From: Beta vulgaris subsp. vulgaris
Taxonomy: Eukaryota > Streptophyta > Magnoliopsida > Caryophyllales > Amaranthaceae
DNA length: 64,000 bases
Assembly: GCF_026745355.1 (NCBI RefSeq)
Contig: NC_079206.1
Span: forward strand, 11,438,779 to 11,502,778
Reading direction: 5' to 3'
Every line of letters begins with the position of its first letter. The first letter of the stretch is position 1. This document shows positions 10,919-22,715 of the stretch, piece after piece. The notes beneath the pieces are model-generated. The model was not told the origin of the DNA. It ran no database searches and was given only the letters and a program-made list of their open reading frames with translations. The translations under genes and the position numbers were made by a program.

Positions 10919-13900
10919 TTGTTCTTTTTTTTCTTTTTCTTTTTTAAATGGGTTAAACAATAAAGGTGCTAAGAGAAATAAGTCCCTACTCTTGCCTTTC
11001 TGGCTAGGTTGTGAGCTAGGGACACATCCTCACGTTTTACTTTTTCACAAGAAAAAAATTGAAAACTACGTGCTCTTTGCTTTATTTCATATATTTTCGA
11101 GGAGATGCTCTTGTCTGCCTTTCTCTGGTGGTTGAGAGCTCTTATAACTTCCTGGTTATCTGTTTTTATACTTATATCCGAGCATTTCAATTCCATGTCC
11201 TTCATAGCTTGAAGGATTGCATAAGCTTCAGTTTGTAATGGGGAGGAGGCAAAGCACCTGGATGCGAACTCGTCTCCTTCTGGATGTGATATATTCTTCC
11301 ATGCTACAGCTGCTTGCCATTGACCAATTTTTTGCTTCTTCTTCCATGCTCCGTCTACCACTATAATCTGAACTCTGCTTGACGTTCTGCTTCCCAAAAC
11401 CCAAGATTTGTCCTCCTCTTGTTTTGTATCCTCAGTATTATAGTATCCTGGGATTGGTTCTTGTTTTGATCTTTGAGCGCTCTCCATTGCTCTATAGTAG
11501 CAGCTTCGTTGTAGCTCAATTATTCTACCCGGGTTTGTACTGATGTTTTTGAAGGTTAACTCATTTCTATGAAGCCAAATACTCCACATGGTCGATATAA
11601 AGTTTAGTGCCATTTCTTCCCCATCTTCTTTTTTCTTCCTGAAGAAATTTAGGAAGTTCTTTATCCAATCTTGTATAGGGATGTGCTGGCTGTTTCCCGT
11701 CGAAATGCCCATAGTAATAGACCAAACTCTTTGGGATATTTGACAGTCTCTCAAAATGTGAGCTGTTCCTTCTTGCCTAGTCTCGCACAGTTTGCAATTG
11801 GAGGAAGAGATTTGAATGTTCCTCTTCAATAGATTGTCTGCTGTCGGTAAAGCATTTGCCATGATTTTCCATAAAAAGTGTTTCCACTTTGGGAAAATTT
11901 TTGATTTCCAGAGCATTCTCCAGAAAGGATTGATTGAGTTAGGATTCTCTTTGGTCGCCTTGAGGAACCGGTATCCTGATTTGACTGAGAAGTTACCTGA
12001 CTTGGTGTGGCTCCATTCTATTGTATCCTCTGTTTCGCTTTGTGGAATATGAAGGGCAAGGATGGTTCTAGCTTTCTCCGGAGAGAAATTTTGCCATACT
12101 TTGCTTGCTTTCCACTTCTTGGTATCATCAATGAGATCCGCTACCATGATAGGATGGTCATCATCCTGATGATGATTCGTATTAAGAGGTTTGAGGTCAG
12201 AGGACGCACTCCATCTATCTTGAACAAGGTTGATAGATCTACCATTTCCTAGCTTTTTGTAGAGGCCATTCTTGAAAGAAGAGCAAGCTTTGAATAGGTT
12301 GTTGAAGGCGTAGGAAGGCTTTGTAGGTTTTTCGTTATCCATGACTAGCTGGATGGGATCTTTTTTGTATTTGGCTTTAAAGATTTGGTAAACCAACGCT
12401 TCCTTTGAATTATGAATTCTCCAAGCTTGATTGAATAGGAGGGATTTGTTTGTTAGTTGGATGTTCCTAAAGCTTAGGCCTCCGTTGGACTTGTGTTGCT
12501 CTAAAACATCCCTGCTCCTCCAGTAAATTGGCTTCTTATCTGAGCTCGAGAACCACCAAAACTTAAGTAGAGTAGAAGAAAGTTGCTTTGATATCTTTGC
12601 AGGGAGGATATATATTGATAAAATGTGGGAAGCTAGAGAGGTTAGGATTGTGTTTATTAAAATCAATTTTCCTGCTTGCGAAAGATTAATAAACTTCCAT
12701 GATGTGATTCTCTCAATCACTTTTGATAATATGGAGTTGAAATGAGCTGTTGATCTCCCATCAACCTCCATAGGGCACCCCAGATAGGTCCCAAGCTTTG
12801 GTTTAGAGGAGACTCCAAGGGGTCTTCTCATAATCCTAGTGAATTTCAGGGGAGTGTTTGGGCTGAAAATGACATGAGATTTATCGAAATTTATCATTTC
12901 CCCTGAGGCTCGACAGAAGTTGTTGATGATGTCCTTTAGTGCCCAACAATTTTTTGGGAGAGCTTTGAAGAAGAAGAGGGCGTCGTCAGCAAAGAGAAGA
13001 TAGGTAATCTTTGGGGCATTCCTGGCTATTTTCAAACCTTCAAGAGATTTGATATTTTGAGCTTGGGTTAAGCTTCTAGATAGTACTTCCATGCATAAGA
13101 TGAAAATGTAAGAAGACAGCGGGTCTCCTTGTCTTAGGCCAGCTGAGGGCTTGAAAACTTTGGTAGGCTCCCCATTGATGAGAATCGAATAAGAGACCGT
13201 TGTGATGCATTGCATTATCCATTGGACCCAATTTTCAGGGAACTTCATCTTCCTTAGGATAGCTTCTACAAAGTCCCATCATATCCTATCATAGGCTTTG
13301 CTCAAGTCAACTTTGAGAATTCCTGCAAAGTTATTACCTTTCTTCTTGTTCTTCACCCAGTTGATTATTTCATGTGAGATGAAACAATTATCTGACATTT
13401 GCCTTCCCGGCACGAAAGCGTTTTGATATTTATCTACAATGTCTCCGAGAATTGACTTTAGCCTATTTGCAAGAGTCTTGGCTATGATCTTGTAGGATGT
13501 GCTGCAGAGGCTAATAGGTCTAAAATCCTTGACTTCTTGAGGTCTATCCTTCTTTGGAATGAGTGTGATGAAGGTTTTATTTTGTTCTTTAAGAAGATAA
13601 CCTGAAGATAAGAAACTGTTAACACATTGGATGACATCCGGCCCAACTATCCCCCAATGTTTTTGGAAGAATAGTGGGGGGGTGCCATCTGGACCAGGGG
13701 ATTTTAGAGGCTTAGAGCTAAAGCTTGCTGATTTAATCTCTTGGTTTGAAAAAGGGAGATTTAAGTAGGAGATATGGTCATCTGTGAGAGTGGGGAGGTT
13801 AGCGAGAATAGGGTCATTCTGAGTGATAATGTCATGGGTTGGGAGATTGGATTAGTAGAGCTGCTTGAAACTTTGTAAGAATAGATTATGGATGGAATTT

Positions 13901-14541
13901 TTTTCAACCAATTACCTGAATCGTCTTTGATCGCTTTAATCTCGTTTCTACCCTTTCTCCCTTTAACACTTTTGTAGAAAAATTGTGTTGTTTTATCTCC
14001 TGTATCGTCCCATCGAGATTTGGCTCTTTGCTTCCAATAGCAAAACTTGCTCTGCAGATCTTCTTTGATCTCTTTGCGAAGGTTTTGTTCCATTTCCCCT
14101 TGAGAGATATTCGTAATGTGAGCTTGATGATTCGAGAGTTTTTCATTTATGTCATTCCAGTCTATTTTGTTATTGCTCTTATACGATAGGCTCCAATTTC
14201 TTATCTCTCTTAATGTGTCTTGGATCTTTCTTTGAAGAATGTTCTCTGAAGACCCTTGATGGATACTAGCCCATTGATTTTGGATTATACTCGTTACTTC
14301 ATGATGTTTTAGACTCCATGCGTCAAGCCTATAAGGTCTTTTCTTCTTTTTTTTCTTGGATTCCTGAAGTAATGAGGACAATTGGGCTGTGGTCTGAGAT
14401 TACAATGGGGAGGTTCCAGACTTCAGCTTCTGGAAAGAGATCCCTCCATTGATTGTTGCTAAAGACCTTGTCTATCCTCTCGTATATGACTTCGTTATCC
14501 TTTCTATTGTTTGTCCATGTGTACTTAACTCCATGATAAGG
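10919..14541 (-). mobile_element. younger LINE, 5'-truncated (EN end, RT, zf-RVT, RNase H)
   Basis: On the minus strand the element enters inside the apurinic endonuclease domain (YHGVKYTWTNNRKDN, and SDHSPIVL near 14395). It continues through the linker at 13860-14381, then RT: DFRPISLCSTSYKIIAK, KVDLSKAYDRI, SAGLRQGDPLSSYIF and the catalytic FADDALFF. A zinc-knuckle zf-RVT domain (FPKWKHFLWKIMANALPTAD, CKLCE) follows, then a plant-type RNase H (VDGAWKKK, TEAYAIL, IKTDNQEVI) to the stop at 10969. An open 759-codon stretch covers 13248-10969. The lesions are one TGA just after AYDRI (about 13280) and a frame change near 13850. An A-rich 3' tail lies near 10920-10947. The 5' end stops at about 14541, typical of truncated reverse transcription. 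It is degenerate but much younger than its neighbour. Confidence 0.9.
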
Positions 14542-14582
14542 TATGTCTACAACTTACTAGATAATCAATTTAACATTCCAAG

Positions 14583-14879
14583 GTTGCACTTCTTGTTGTG
14601 GAGCCAAAAGATTATGCCCAAATGCAGGCAAATGGACTCAGGTCACTCAGCCCATACCAATCAGCTATAGCTAATTTCAGGTACAGTTCGAGTTTGGATA
14701 ACATAGTGTTCATATCAATTTTGCCATGTTTTTCATGTGTAGCCGAGTTCGGATGGATGATTGAAAAACTTGTGGCAAGCTTAAGTCTTTACTAAATATC
14801 TGTTTCAGATTCTATCAAGAAAAGCTGGAAGAGGACCCAAGACAAAGACAAAGAACATACTTACAGACCAGTCAAGTAA
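14583..14879 (+). pseudogene. last two exons of an unidentified plus-strand gene
   Basis: An acceptor (CATTCCAAG) precedes an exon at about 14583-14679 reading VALLVVEPKDYAQMQANG then LRSLSPYQSAIANF. A GTACAG donor follows, and a second exon from about 14810 reads FYQEKLEEDPRQRQRTY then LQTSQVKTA and a TGA. Splicing keeps frame, and the polar composition looks like a real protein C-terminus. I do not recognise the family. The upstream exons are missing: the truncated end of the LINE lies only ~40 bp to the left. So this is either a gene split by the LINE or a captured fragment. Confidence 0.55.
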
Positions 14880-15173
14880 AGACAGCTTGAGTAGCCAACA
14901 AACATGTCAAATATATCTACAAAATAATATCTACATCAGTCATACTTACATATCCATCTAATAATATCCCTCTTTATATTTCAAAGTGGATATTTACATA
15001 GCAGGAAAATATACTTCACATGATACATGTAATATTTGTCGATTCATTCAGCAAAGATCCCAAACTAAACATTTCGGATCTGTCTCATATATCAACCTTA
15101 TTATATGGCTGAGAATTTGAGACTCGGCATTAATGATCAAGTGAATTAGTGTAATACAGGACTTTGGAACTTA

Positions 15174-17837
15174 CTATCTTCCAGTACAATTGGAATCCTG
15201 AGTGTTGATGACATTATAGTATAAGGTAGATGATCGATCATCAAATTTGGAGATCAAATGATGCGCGTTAAGACCACAGTATTTCTTCCCCATCCTCGCG
15301 ATGAAAATATCAGTCACTTTCTTAAGCATGCTATCTTCTTGGATCCATGGTTGCTTTACAAACTCCACCACAGGCATCCACTGCAGTAGCATATAAGAAT
15401 ATTTACTCGTATGAAAATCAATTGGTCTTCTATCAGAGTGTTGATCCAATTAGATTACTTTTACTTCTTAACTTCAAGGATTTTTGATTTTTTATTAATT
15501 TAGTAAAACAATACTTTTACATGGACTTGTTTTTTCTCTTAACTAAGAGTAGTCAGACTAAGACAATTTCATATAATAGTTTATGAATGAGCATACCTTG
15601 GCAGCATCAATTTCATGATCATCAACCATGATTTCAGTCGAAAGAGGCTTTAGCATGCAGATGAAGAACAAATCTGATTTTTCGAAAGCCATGTTCTGAG
15701 CATGCCTGGAAAACAGAATATGCATATAAACCTTATGCCGATAAATTGTAAATTGAATTTTTCATTACAAACTGAGGGTTGAAATCCACTGATTTTGTTA
15801 GTAAACTATTTCATGATGCATATATGAACTGCCACTTGAAGTGGAAGTTCGAGAATATATCAGCAAAATGCTGAAAGTTCACTTCCAAAGGTAGGAAATA
15901 TGATATGTTCCTCCACGAAAAGATGGGAAATGTTAGTTCCCAAAACCATATAAAGTAGAGAACATAAACCAAGTATAATTACCTGAACGCAATTACTTCT
16001 ACGAATTCAGTATCAATCTGCAAAAATTCAGCACGACGAAATCAATTTCTTTCCAGTGTTGAAATTGGAAACATGCTAAACATACAACCGCTGGTATCAC
16101 AACTAACTTTTCAATTTTAAATTTGAGAAATTGGATGTTATATTATGATATAGGCTGTATAAAGAACCTAGATTAATTCATATTTATACTAATCATGCCA
16201 ATCACGAGAACTGATACCAATAAACTACTTATCATGATAACAAATATGCCCTATAAATTACATGTTAAAGAGCGTTTCATCTCACCCCGGTTTCTTCCTT
16301 GACTTCTCTAACAGCTCCAGTGTATATCTCTTCTGACTAATCAGTAAGCAAAATAAAGATACAACATGAGTTACTACCAAGTGTACATAAACTTTGTAGG
16401 CATAACAAATGCTTGAACTACAACAATTAGTAGTATTAGTTACCTCTTGAATGAAACCGGTAGGAATTTTCCAAAAGCCAACGAAGGGTGGAGCACAATA
16501 CTTCTCTTGCACTACAAGCACCTACAAAACATATATACAATTCTCAGATAATTTTCACTCTTCACTTATCCTCAAGTGTAAGTAGTATACCAAGTATTGT
16601 AATAAAATCATACCTCATTTTTTTCGTTAATAACGAATCCTCCAACCCCTACTTGGTGCGAGGCATTGGCCGGTAGCATACAAGGCCCTTCAGGGATCCA
16701 ATAAGTCAACATAACATAACCGCGTTCAGCATGATGGTATTGGAATCCTTCCTACATCATCCATAGGTAGTTATAACTACCTCTGTTCCAACATAATGGT
16801 CATTTTTCATGTTGATGGTTTAGGCTTGTTAAAAAAATGACCATTTGTTTGTCAAAGTGTGGATTGTGTTATACTGTGAGATTCATATTGCTACATTTAT
16901 CTCAATCAAATGTGACCTATTATTTCAAAGTGAAAAGAGTGTGAATATTACCTTAAAAATCTGTCAAAACTAGCTAACACAGGCTTAAAATGCAATAATA
17001 ATTAATACAGGGGGATGTAGTGAAACTCACCTTTACTGCTATTGGTACAAATTCTGAATATTCTGATGGTAATTTAAGCCAAACTCCTTTCTTTCCCTGA
17101 GGTAATTATAAGCCCAAAAAAAAAGCATAAAATTTGATTCTTTTCCAAGAATTTCACCAAAATATTAGCAGAAATTAGAAAAGTAATTTACCTTAATTAT
17201 CCACTGAGAAAGTGATGATTGAAGCAGAGAAGCAAACACATTTGCATTAGAGGGTAATTTATCTGGGTTAACAATGACTCCTCCATATTCATCATCAAAA
17301 TAATCCAAAGTCCTTGAAATTGCTTCATTGATTCCATTAATCTTACTTTCCAAAACCAAAGTTGAAGTATTTACTTTATTACTAGTGATTGAATTGGATG
17401 CCCTTGAACAAATAACTGCATAAAACACAAGAACATAACTTTAATTAATCCTTTCATTATTGAATTCAACATTCTAAACTATAATTCAAAAATTGTTACA
17501 ACCTATAAAAAAATTTGATTTTACCCATGTTATATACTTATATTTATCATTTGTTGTCTACTTCAACAACAACAAAAAAAAAGAAAAAAAGAGAGGAAGA
17601 GAATACTCTGTTTTCCAAAAAAAAAAAATGATGAATAATATTAAGAGAAAATCAAAATATAGAACAAGTAATTAGAAGCTCAAAACTTAACAAAATAAGA
17701 AGAAAAAAATTACCTTTACAAGAAGAAGACTTTGGATATGAATGTACCCCAATAAGAGAACTAGGGTATGAAGTTCTGAAACCAACTTCATTAATAGAAA
17801 GAGAGAGAAATTTAGCATCAAGCATATTTAACTCCAT
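15174..17837 (-). CDS. Nudix hydrolase, NUDT8/NUDT2-like, nine exons
   Basis: Exons read as complement(15174..15380, 15597..15705, 15983..16017, 16286..16336, 16444..16521, 16614..16751, 17031..17096, 17192..17415, 17714..17837). The sum is 1032 nt, 343 residues, all GT-AG and in phase. The family hydrolyses nucleoside diphosphates linked to another moiety (plant members: ADP-ribose, NADH or CoA derivatives). The Nudix box is complete at residues 206-228: Gly206, Glu212, then REVKEETGI with the metal-binding glutamates. It is encoded across three exons. The upstream FDDEYGGVIV and YWIPEGPCMLPANASHQVGVGGFV segments and the C-terminal IARMGKKYCGL match the plant NUDT2/7/8 type. The Ser-rich first ~45 residues could be a plastid transit peptide, but localisation is not shown. 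I chose ATG at 17837; AtNUDT8 is of similar length (about 370 aa, from memory). Substrate not predicted. Confidence 0.92.
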
Positions 17838-19387
17838 CAATTAAACCCTATTTCAGATCCAAATATCCCAGAAAACATAAAAATGATAGAAAGAATACAG
17901 CACTTTTAGTAGGATATTCTAGTAAAATAAGGAGCTTATTATGTTTATTGTGTCAACTTCAATGTGGTAAAATTAAGGGTGAAAATAGGATCACAGGTTA
18001 TACATGTGACAAAAAAAGACTAATTTGAGACGGCTTAGCTTGTGTTACTATGGTGATGTGTATGGCATTAGTAGAGATATGAGAAAGAAAGAGGGCAGAA
18101 AAATGGGGGAGTTTGGCCTGTGATTTGTGAAGCTTTACTCCAACATATGTGGATTCTTTAATAGAGAAGTGAAATAAAGTGGGGCAAAGCAGAAATTCTG
18201 TGGTTGCAATTATTTATTTTTTATTAGTTGCAAGGTCTGTTTTTCCATTGTCTCTACTTTATAAGGTGCAATTTTAATTATTGATATTCCTAGGTCCAAG
18301 CTATGTATTTGGATAATTATGAAAAGTCGATATTGTGAATATATTTATTGAGACATATTTAATTATCTAGAAAGTGAGAGATAGTCAAGTGGTTAGAGCT
18401 TTTTTTTCAGATTTCAGGACGTTTGGGGATCAATTCTCAACTTGTCAAGATTCTTTCTTACCTTTAAAAAAAATCTAATTAAACATCTAAATTTTAATAT
18501 ATGTCTCTTTATGTTTTGGTTTTACAAATTTATATTTTTAAGATTGTGAAAATGCAAATAGAGCATACAAATTAAGGATGAATGGAGTAAAATGACTTTT
18601 ACTTATATTGCCTCTAAAAATCATATGGTATTTCATATTGGAAGAAAATCAAGAAGAGTTTGTCTTGTAAGAGACCGCCTACTTTTAAATTAAAATTAAG
18701 CAATGGTAAGCCCGATATTAAAAAGAAAATTAGCCTAATAGTGACTAGGTTAATTTCTTTTGGTAACTAGTTTAATCCATTTAGTGACTAGGTCTATTTT
18801 TATATTAAAATCAGATCGTCTCTTTTAATAATTTATAAATTAAGAAAGTGACGAGATATAATCCGATTGTTATGTTATCTAAAAGTTGTTCAACATATGC
18901 ATCACTTTGCTTTCCCACCCTTCAATCTATTTTTCTTCAGGTGATTCATTTCTCTACAATTACATAGGAATTTCCGGAATAACTACACCCCCAAAGCCCC
19001 AATCAATGTAATTTTTTTATTTACTCATATAGATGATTTTTAATGAGCAAATAATACCTAACATGGGAATTTGGTCCATTCTTTCTAATTATATTTGTTA
19101 ATCTGATCAAATAATCTTTACTTATCCTAAATTTAATTGAATTTATTTGAACTTACTAGATTTTATAAGTCCTTGTATAAACTTATCTGAAATTATTAGA
19201 TTTCATTTTGCAAGCGCGTGTTAAACCTCATTCTTGTGGACTTATTAGATATTATTGGTCCTTATTCGAATTTATTAGACTTTATTTTGTGAGTGTGGGT
19301 CAAACCTTATTTTTGCTAAACTGAACTTATCTCAACTTATAGACATTTATTTAAATTTAAAATTAAATAAACAAAACATACATATAA
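17838..19387. other. upstream region of the Nudix gene, no gene seen
   Basis: Probable promoter and leader of the Nudix gene, then AT-rich DNA. 18371-18450 contains TCAAGTGGTTAGAGC followed about 30 bp later by GGGGATCAATTCTC, spaced like A and B boxes of a tRNA-derived SINE; this is only suggestive. 19125-19370 carries several ACTTATTAGATTTTAT-type repeats. Confidence 0.35.
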
Positions 19388-19647
19388 TACTTACTCCGTT
19401 CTGTTTTAAATAAAAAGTTTGCTTTTTCACGTAACCCAACGAGTTTCTTTAATTTTTAATATCTTTGGTTGTGCACACGTAAAAAATATAAAAAGTTATA
19501 ATTTGATAGTATGTATCAAGACGAATCTAACAAGATCCCACTTGACTATGTTTTTCATTATATAATGTCGATAAATTAGAGTCAAAATTAATCAATGAAT
19601 AGTGTCATTTCACCCAATGTTTAATTTAAAACAGAACGGAGGAAGTA
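19388..19647. mobile_element. Stowaway-like MITE
   Basis: About 260 bp with inverted ends TACTTACTCCGTTCTG and, on the other strand, TACTTCCTCCGTTCTG, followed by matching TTTTAAAT. The ends carry the CTCCGTTC core of Stowaway (Tc1/mariner-type) MITEs and TA at both borders. Confidence 0.75.
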
Positions 19648-19712
19648 TATATTTTTTCTTTATTAAAAAACTCAGAAACAAACTAATATTAGATATGTAA
19701 TATGTGTCAAAA

Positions 19713-19747
<35 letters not shown>

Positions 19748-19852
19748 AAAACCCAAAACAAACAAATGTCATGTTGCCATATGTTCTCTCCCCTCTTAAG
19801 CAATTGAGACAAATTAAATAATAAAGTGTGTGTTAAGACTCAAATCCACAAC

Positions 19853-20196
19853 TAGGGCAGTGCACCAATCCAGGACCGGACCAGAATTCAGGGATTTTCT
19901 TGGACCAGAATTTTTTTTCCAAAAAAATATATTTTTTTTTAATTAAATATATTTATAAATAATATACATTAAAAATTAATAATTTAATAACAATAATCCT
20001 AAAAGAATAAATAGTAGATTTTTAAGTTTCTAACTTTCTACCTTTTAATTTTTTTTAACATATAAACTTTGTTTTTACTAAAATAATAGAAATTCCGATC
20101 CAACCGGCCGGACCAAAATTTTCCGGGTTTGGACCGAAATAATGATATTCGGCGGATCGGGGACCGGGGGGACCGGACCGGTTTGTACACACCCCT
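19853..20196. mobile_element. hAT-type element nested in Helitron copy 1
   Basis: 344 bp beginning TAGGGCAGTGCACC and ending GTACACACCCCT, imperfect inverted ends. It is flanked by TCCACAAC (19845-19852) and ACCACAAC (20197-20204), an 8-bp duplication with one mismatch. Helitron copy 2 has the single uninterrupted site CCCACAAC, which supports insertion here. The interior is rich in GGACCGG motifs. Confidence 0.75.
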
Positions 20197-20684
20197 ACCA
20201 CAACCTCTCCTTTGAGATATAAATACACTAATCAACAAGCTCATATTGATTTTTTTATTGTAGTTAGAAGTAATTATGCTTTTTAAGTTAACACACATAT
20301 TCTACTCCTACATTAATTGACCTATTAACTAAAAGTAATATATTAATATATCCTCGTGTTACAAGTTATAATACCTATTAAATTTCCGTTTACCATAGTG
20401 ATAATAAAATATCAAATCAACTTTGCTGCATTACAAAATTTCTAATGGGCCCATCATACCTTAATTTATGCTAGCCTTTTACAAAATAAAAAACACAGTA
20501 TTACCTATCTGAAGGAGAAATTTGAGAAAAATATATTGTAGTTAATTTCATTTTGACATAAAAGAGTGATCCATTGTGAAAAGTGAATGATATAACATTA
20601 ATTTAATATGAACCTAATACTCGATACTAATTGAAAGATATTAAGCATTGAAGATCATCAGGTGTAATCTAAATGTATATACTA

Positions 20685-21795
20685 TGGTTTTTTCACCAAG
20701 TACCCCTGAGTTTTCAAAAAATTCACCTGGTACCCTCCAAGTTTTTAAAATTCACATGGTACCCTAAGTTTCAAACTGATACACGAGGTACCCTTAAATG
20801 CCTATAATGACTAACGACGTTAACCGCCGTTAGCCTTAAATCTCATTAAACCCTAATTAGGCCTAATTAACCTAACTAAACCGTAATTAGGCCTAATTAA
20901 CCTAGTCCTAACCCCTAATTTCAAACCCTAACCCTAACCCCACTACCACCGAACCACCACCCCCTCCCCTCCACCCACCCCTTGCCGCCACAACCCCCAC
21001 CGCAACCCCCCACCCCCACCGTAGCCCCTCACCCTCCCTCTCCCACTCCCCCCAACCACCGCAACCCCCCACCCTCCCTCCCCGCAACCACCGAAGCCCC
21101 AAAATCTCACCCCTCCCCCACCCCCGCACCCCACAGCACACCCCCACCCCACACCCACACCACCACAACACCACCTCGCTTCCATTTTCGCAACCCTCCC
21201 CCACCCCGTTGCACCACCCTCCTCCAATTTCCGCGAAACACAAAGTACCCCACAGCGAAAAAATAGAGAGAAGAAGAAGGGGTTGCGGGCGGCGCAGGCG
21301 GTGGGGTGCGAAAATGGAAGGGGACGGTGTTGTGGGGGGTTGGGGTGGGGGAGAGGGTCGGGGGGCGCGATGGGAGGGAGAGGTGGGGGACTACTGAACT
21401 GAACTGAGTGGGGGAGGAGGGCTGCTGCGTGGGGTGGGGGAGGCGTGGTCTGGCTGCTGCGGGGTGGGGGAGGGGGGTCGGGCTGCTGACGGGGGTAGGG
21501 GGAGGGAGCTGTGTGGTGGTGGGGGGGTGGTGGTGGAGGGGGGTTGGGTGGTGGTTAGGGTTAGTTAGGTTTTAGGGTTTATTTAAGTTAATTAGAATTT
21601 ATTTAAGTTAATTAGGGGAAATTAGATGTTAATTACGGTTAATGACTAACGGCAGTTAACGCCGTTAGTCATTAAGGGCATTTAAGGGTACCCCCGTGTA
21701 TTAGTTTGAAATTTAGGGGTACCCTGTGAATTTTGAAACTTGAAGGGTATTAGGTGAATTTTTTGAAACCTCGGGGATACTTGGTGAAAAAATCA
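20685..21795. mobile_element. C-rich/G-rich foldback MULE, copy 1
   Basis: 1111 bp with ends TGGTTTTTTCACC and GGTGAAAAAATCA and an exact 9-bp target duplication TATATACTA (20676-20684, 21796-21804). The empty site in Helitron copy 2 reads TATATGCTG once. Each arm has four iterations of a TTCACCxxxTACCC motif, then a CTAACGGC/GCCGTTAG block. The left arm becomes almost pure C/A (about 20930-21250) and the right arm almost pure G (about 21270-21560). CCCTAA-type telomere-like motifs lie at the left transition and TTAGGG at the right. Translated frames across these arms are low-complexity artefacts. Confidence 0.8.
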
Positions 21796-22109
21796 TATAT
21801 ACTAATATGGAGCATGTAACTCGTTCATTAAAAAATAATAAACAAAATATACGCATGATTCAAATCTTCGTCCCAAGCAACAACTAGTTTTCATGTCATA
21901 CGTCATTTTCAACTAATACTCCCATTGTTCATGCCTTCATAAGCTCATGTGGCCGGTGATATTTGTGGACCCAGCTAAGGCTTAGAAAGCTGCATGTATA
22001 TTGGGTATATATCAATAGAAAATTCCAATATAAAAACAAAATCTGTGTTCAACTTCTAATACCACAAGCAGATGAAACAGTAAATAGATAACATGTATGG
22101 CCTAGGCCC

Positions 22110-22330
22110 TAGAGGTGACCACGGGCTGGATCGAATCGGATCGGGACGTGTCTAAGAAAACCTCATCGGCTGGGCCAGAATAAAATTCGGGCCAAAATTT
22201 TGTGCCTAAAATTCGCTATTTTGGGCCAAAAAATAAACTAAAAAGTCATTTTTGGCTTCCCAAAGCAAAAAAAAAAAATATACCCAAAAAGCGGGTCGGG
22301 CCAAAATGATCAGACTTACGCATTACTTAG
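22110..22330. repeat. GGGTCGGGCC-type dispersed repeat fragment
   Basis: A stretch with GGCTGGATCGAATCGG at the left and GCGGGTCGGGCCAAAA at the right, similar in style to the hAT element at 22971-23549 but without clear ends. Probably a decayed relative. Confidence 0.3.
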
Positions 22331-22475
22331 GTCTTATTCTTTTGGTCTTATTTTCAGTTTAGTTTTTCTCTACAATTCAAATTCTCTCATTTCGGTTAAT
22401 TTCAGTTCAATACATTTTCTCTCAGTACAAAAGAAAATGACCTTGCTAATATACTCTACTTAAGAAAATAGTCTC

Positions 22476-22592
22476 AGGGCCTGTTCCCTACAATTGAATT
22501 GAACTGAACTGAACTGAACTGAACTGAACTGAACTGAACTGAATTGAACTGAACTGAACTGAACTGAAAATAAGATGGGGAGAACAGGCCCT
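22476..22592. mobile_element. short TIR element filled with (GAACT)n
   Basis: 117 bp with inverted ends AGGGCCTGTTC and GAACAGGCCCT, enclosing GAACT pentamers. A relative with the same right arm (GGGAGAACAGGCCCT) is at 29903-30053. A target duplication is not clear. Confidence 0.6.
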
Positions 22593-22715
22593 CATTCTTA
22601 TTATACATATATTTTTTTTAATAAAGTTAAAGAGGAAATTAGGAAATCCTTCTCTCAAGGTATTTTCCTAATTTATCAAAATATAGAAGATGGGAAAGAC
22701 TTTTGTCAGTAGCCG

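Larger units (their letters stand above)
19713..21887 (+). mobile_element. non-autonomous Helitron, copy 1 (with nested insertions)
   Basis: Starts TCTATATATA after an A and ends CAACAACTAG before a T, the A|TC...CTAG|T signature of Helitrons. It is homologous along its length to 26416-27408: shared blocks include TCCTTTGAGATATAAATAC, TCTAATGGGCCCATC and ACTCGATACTAATTGAAAG. The 3' hairpin seen in copy 2 is degraded here. Copy 1 carries a hAT insertion (19853-20196) and a 1.1-kb foldback (20685-21795), both absent from copy 2. There is no coding capacity. Confidence 0.7.

Noticed and set aside
16780..16990. Stowaway-like MITE in a Nudix intron
   Set aside because: ACTACCTCTGTTCCAACATAATGG looks like a left end, but I could not find the matching right end.
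20924..20942. Interstitial telomere
   Set aside because: Only two or three CCCTAA units within a transposon arm; the right arm has the mirror copy.
20908..21397. Gly-, Pro- or Thr-rich open frames on both strands
   Set aside because: They are low-complexity translations of the C-rich and G-rich arms of a foldback element, open in several frames at once.
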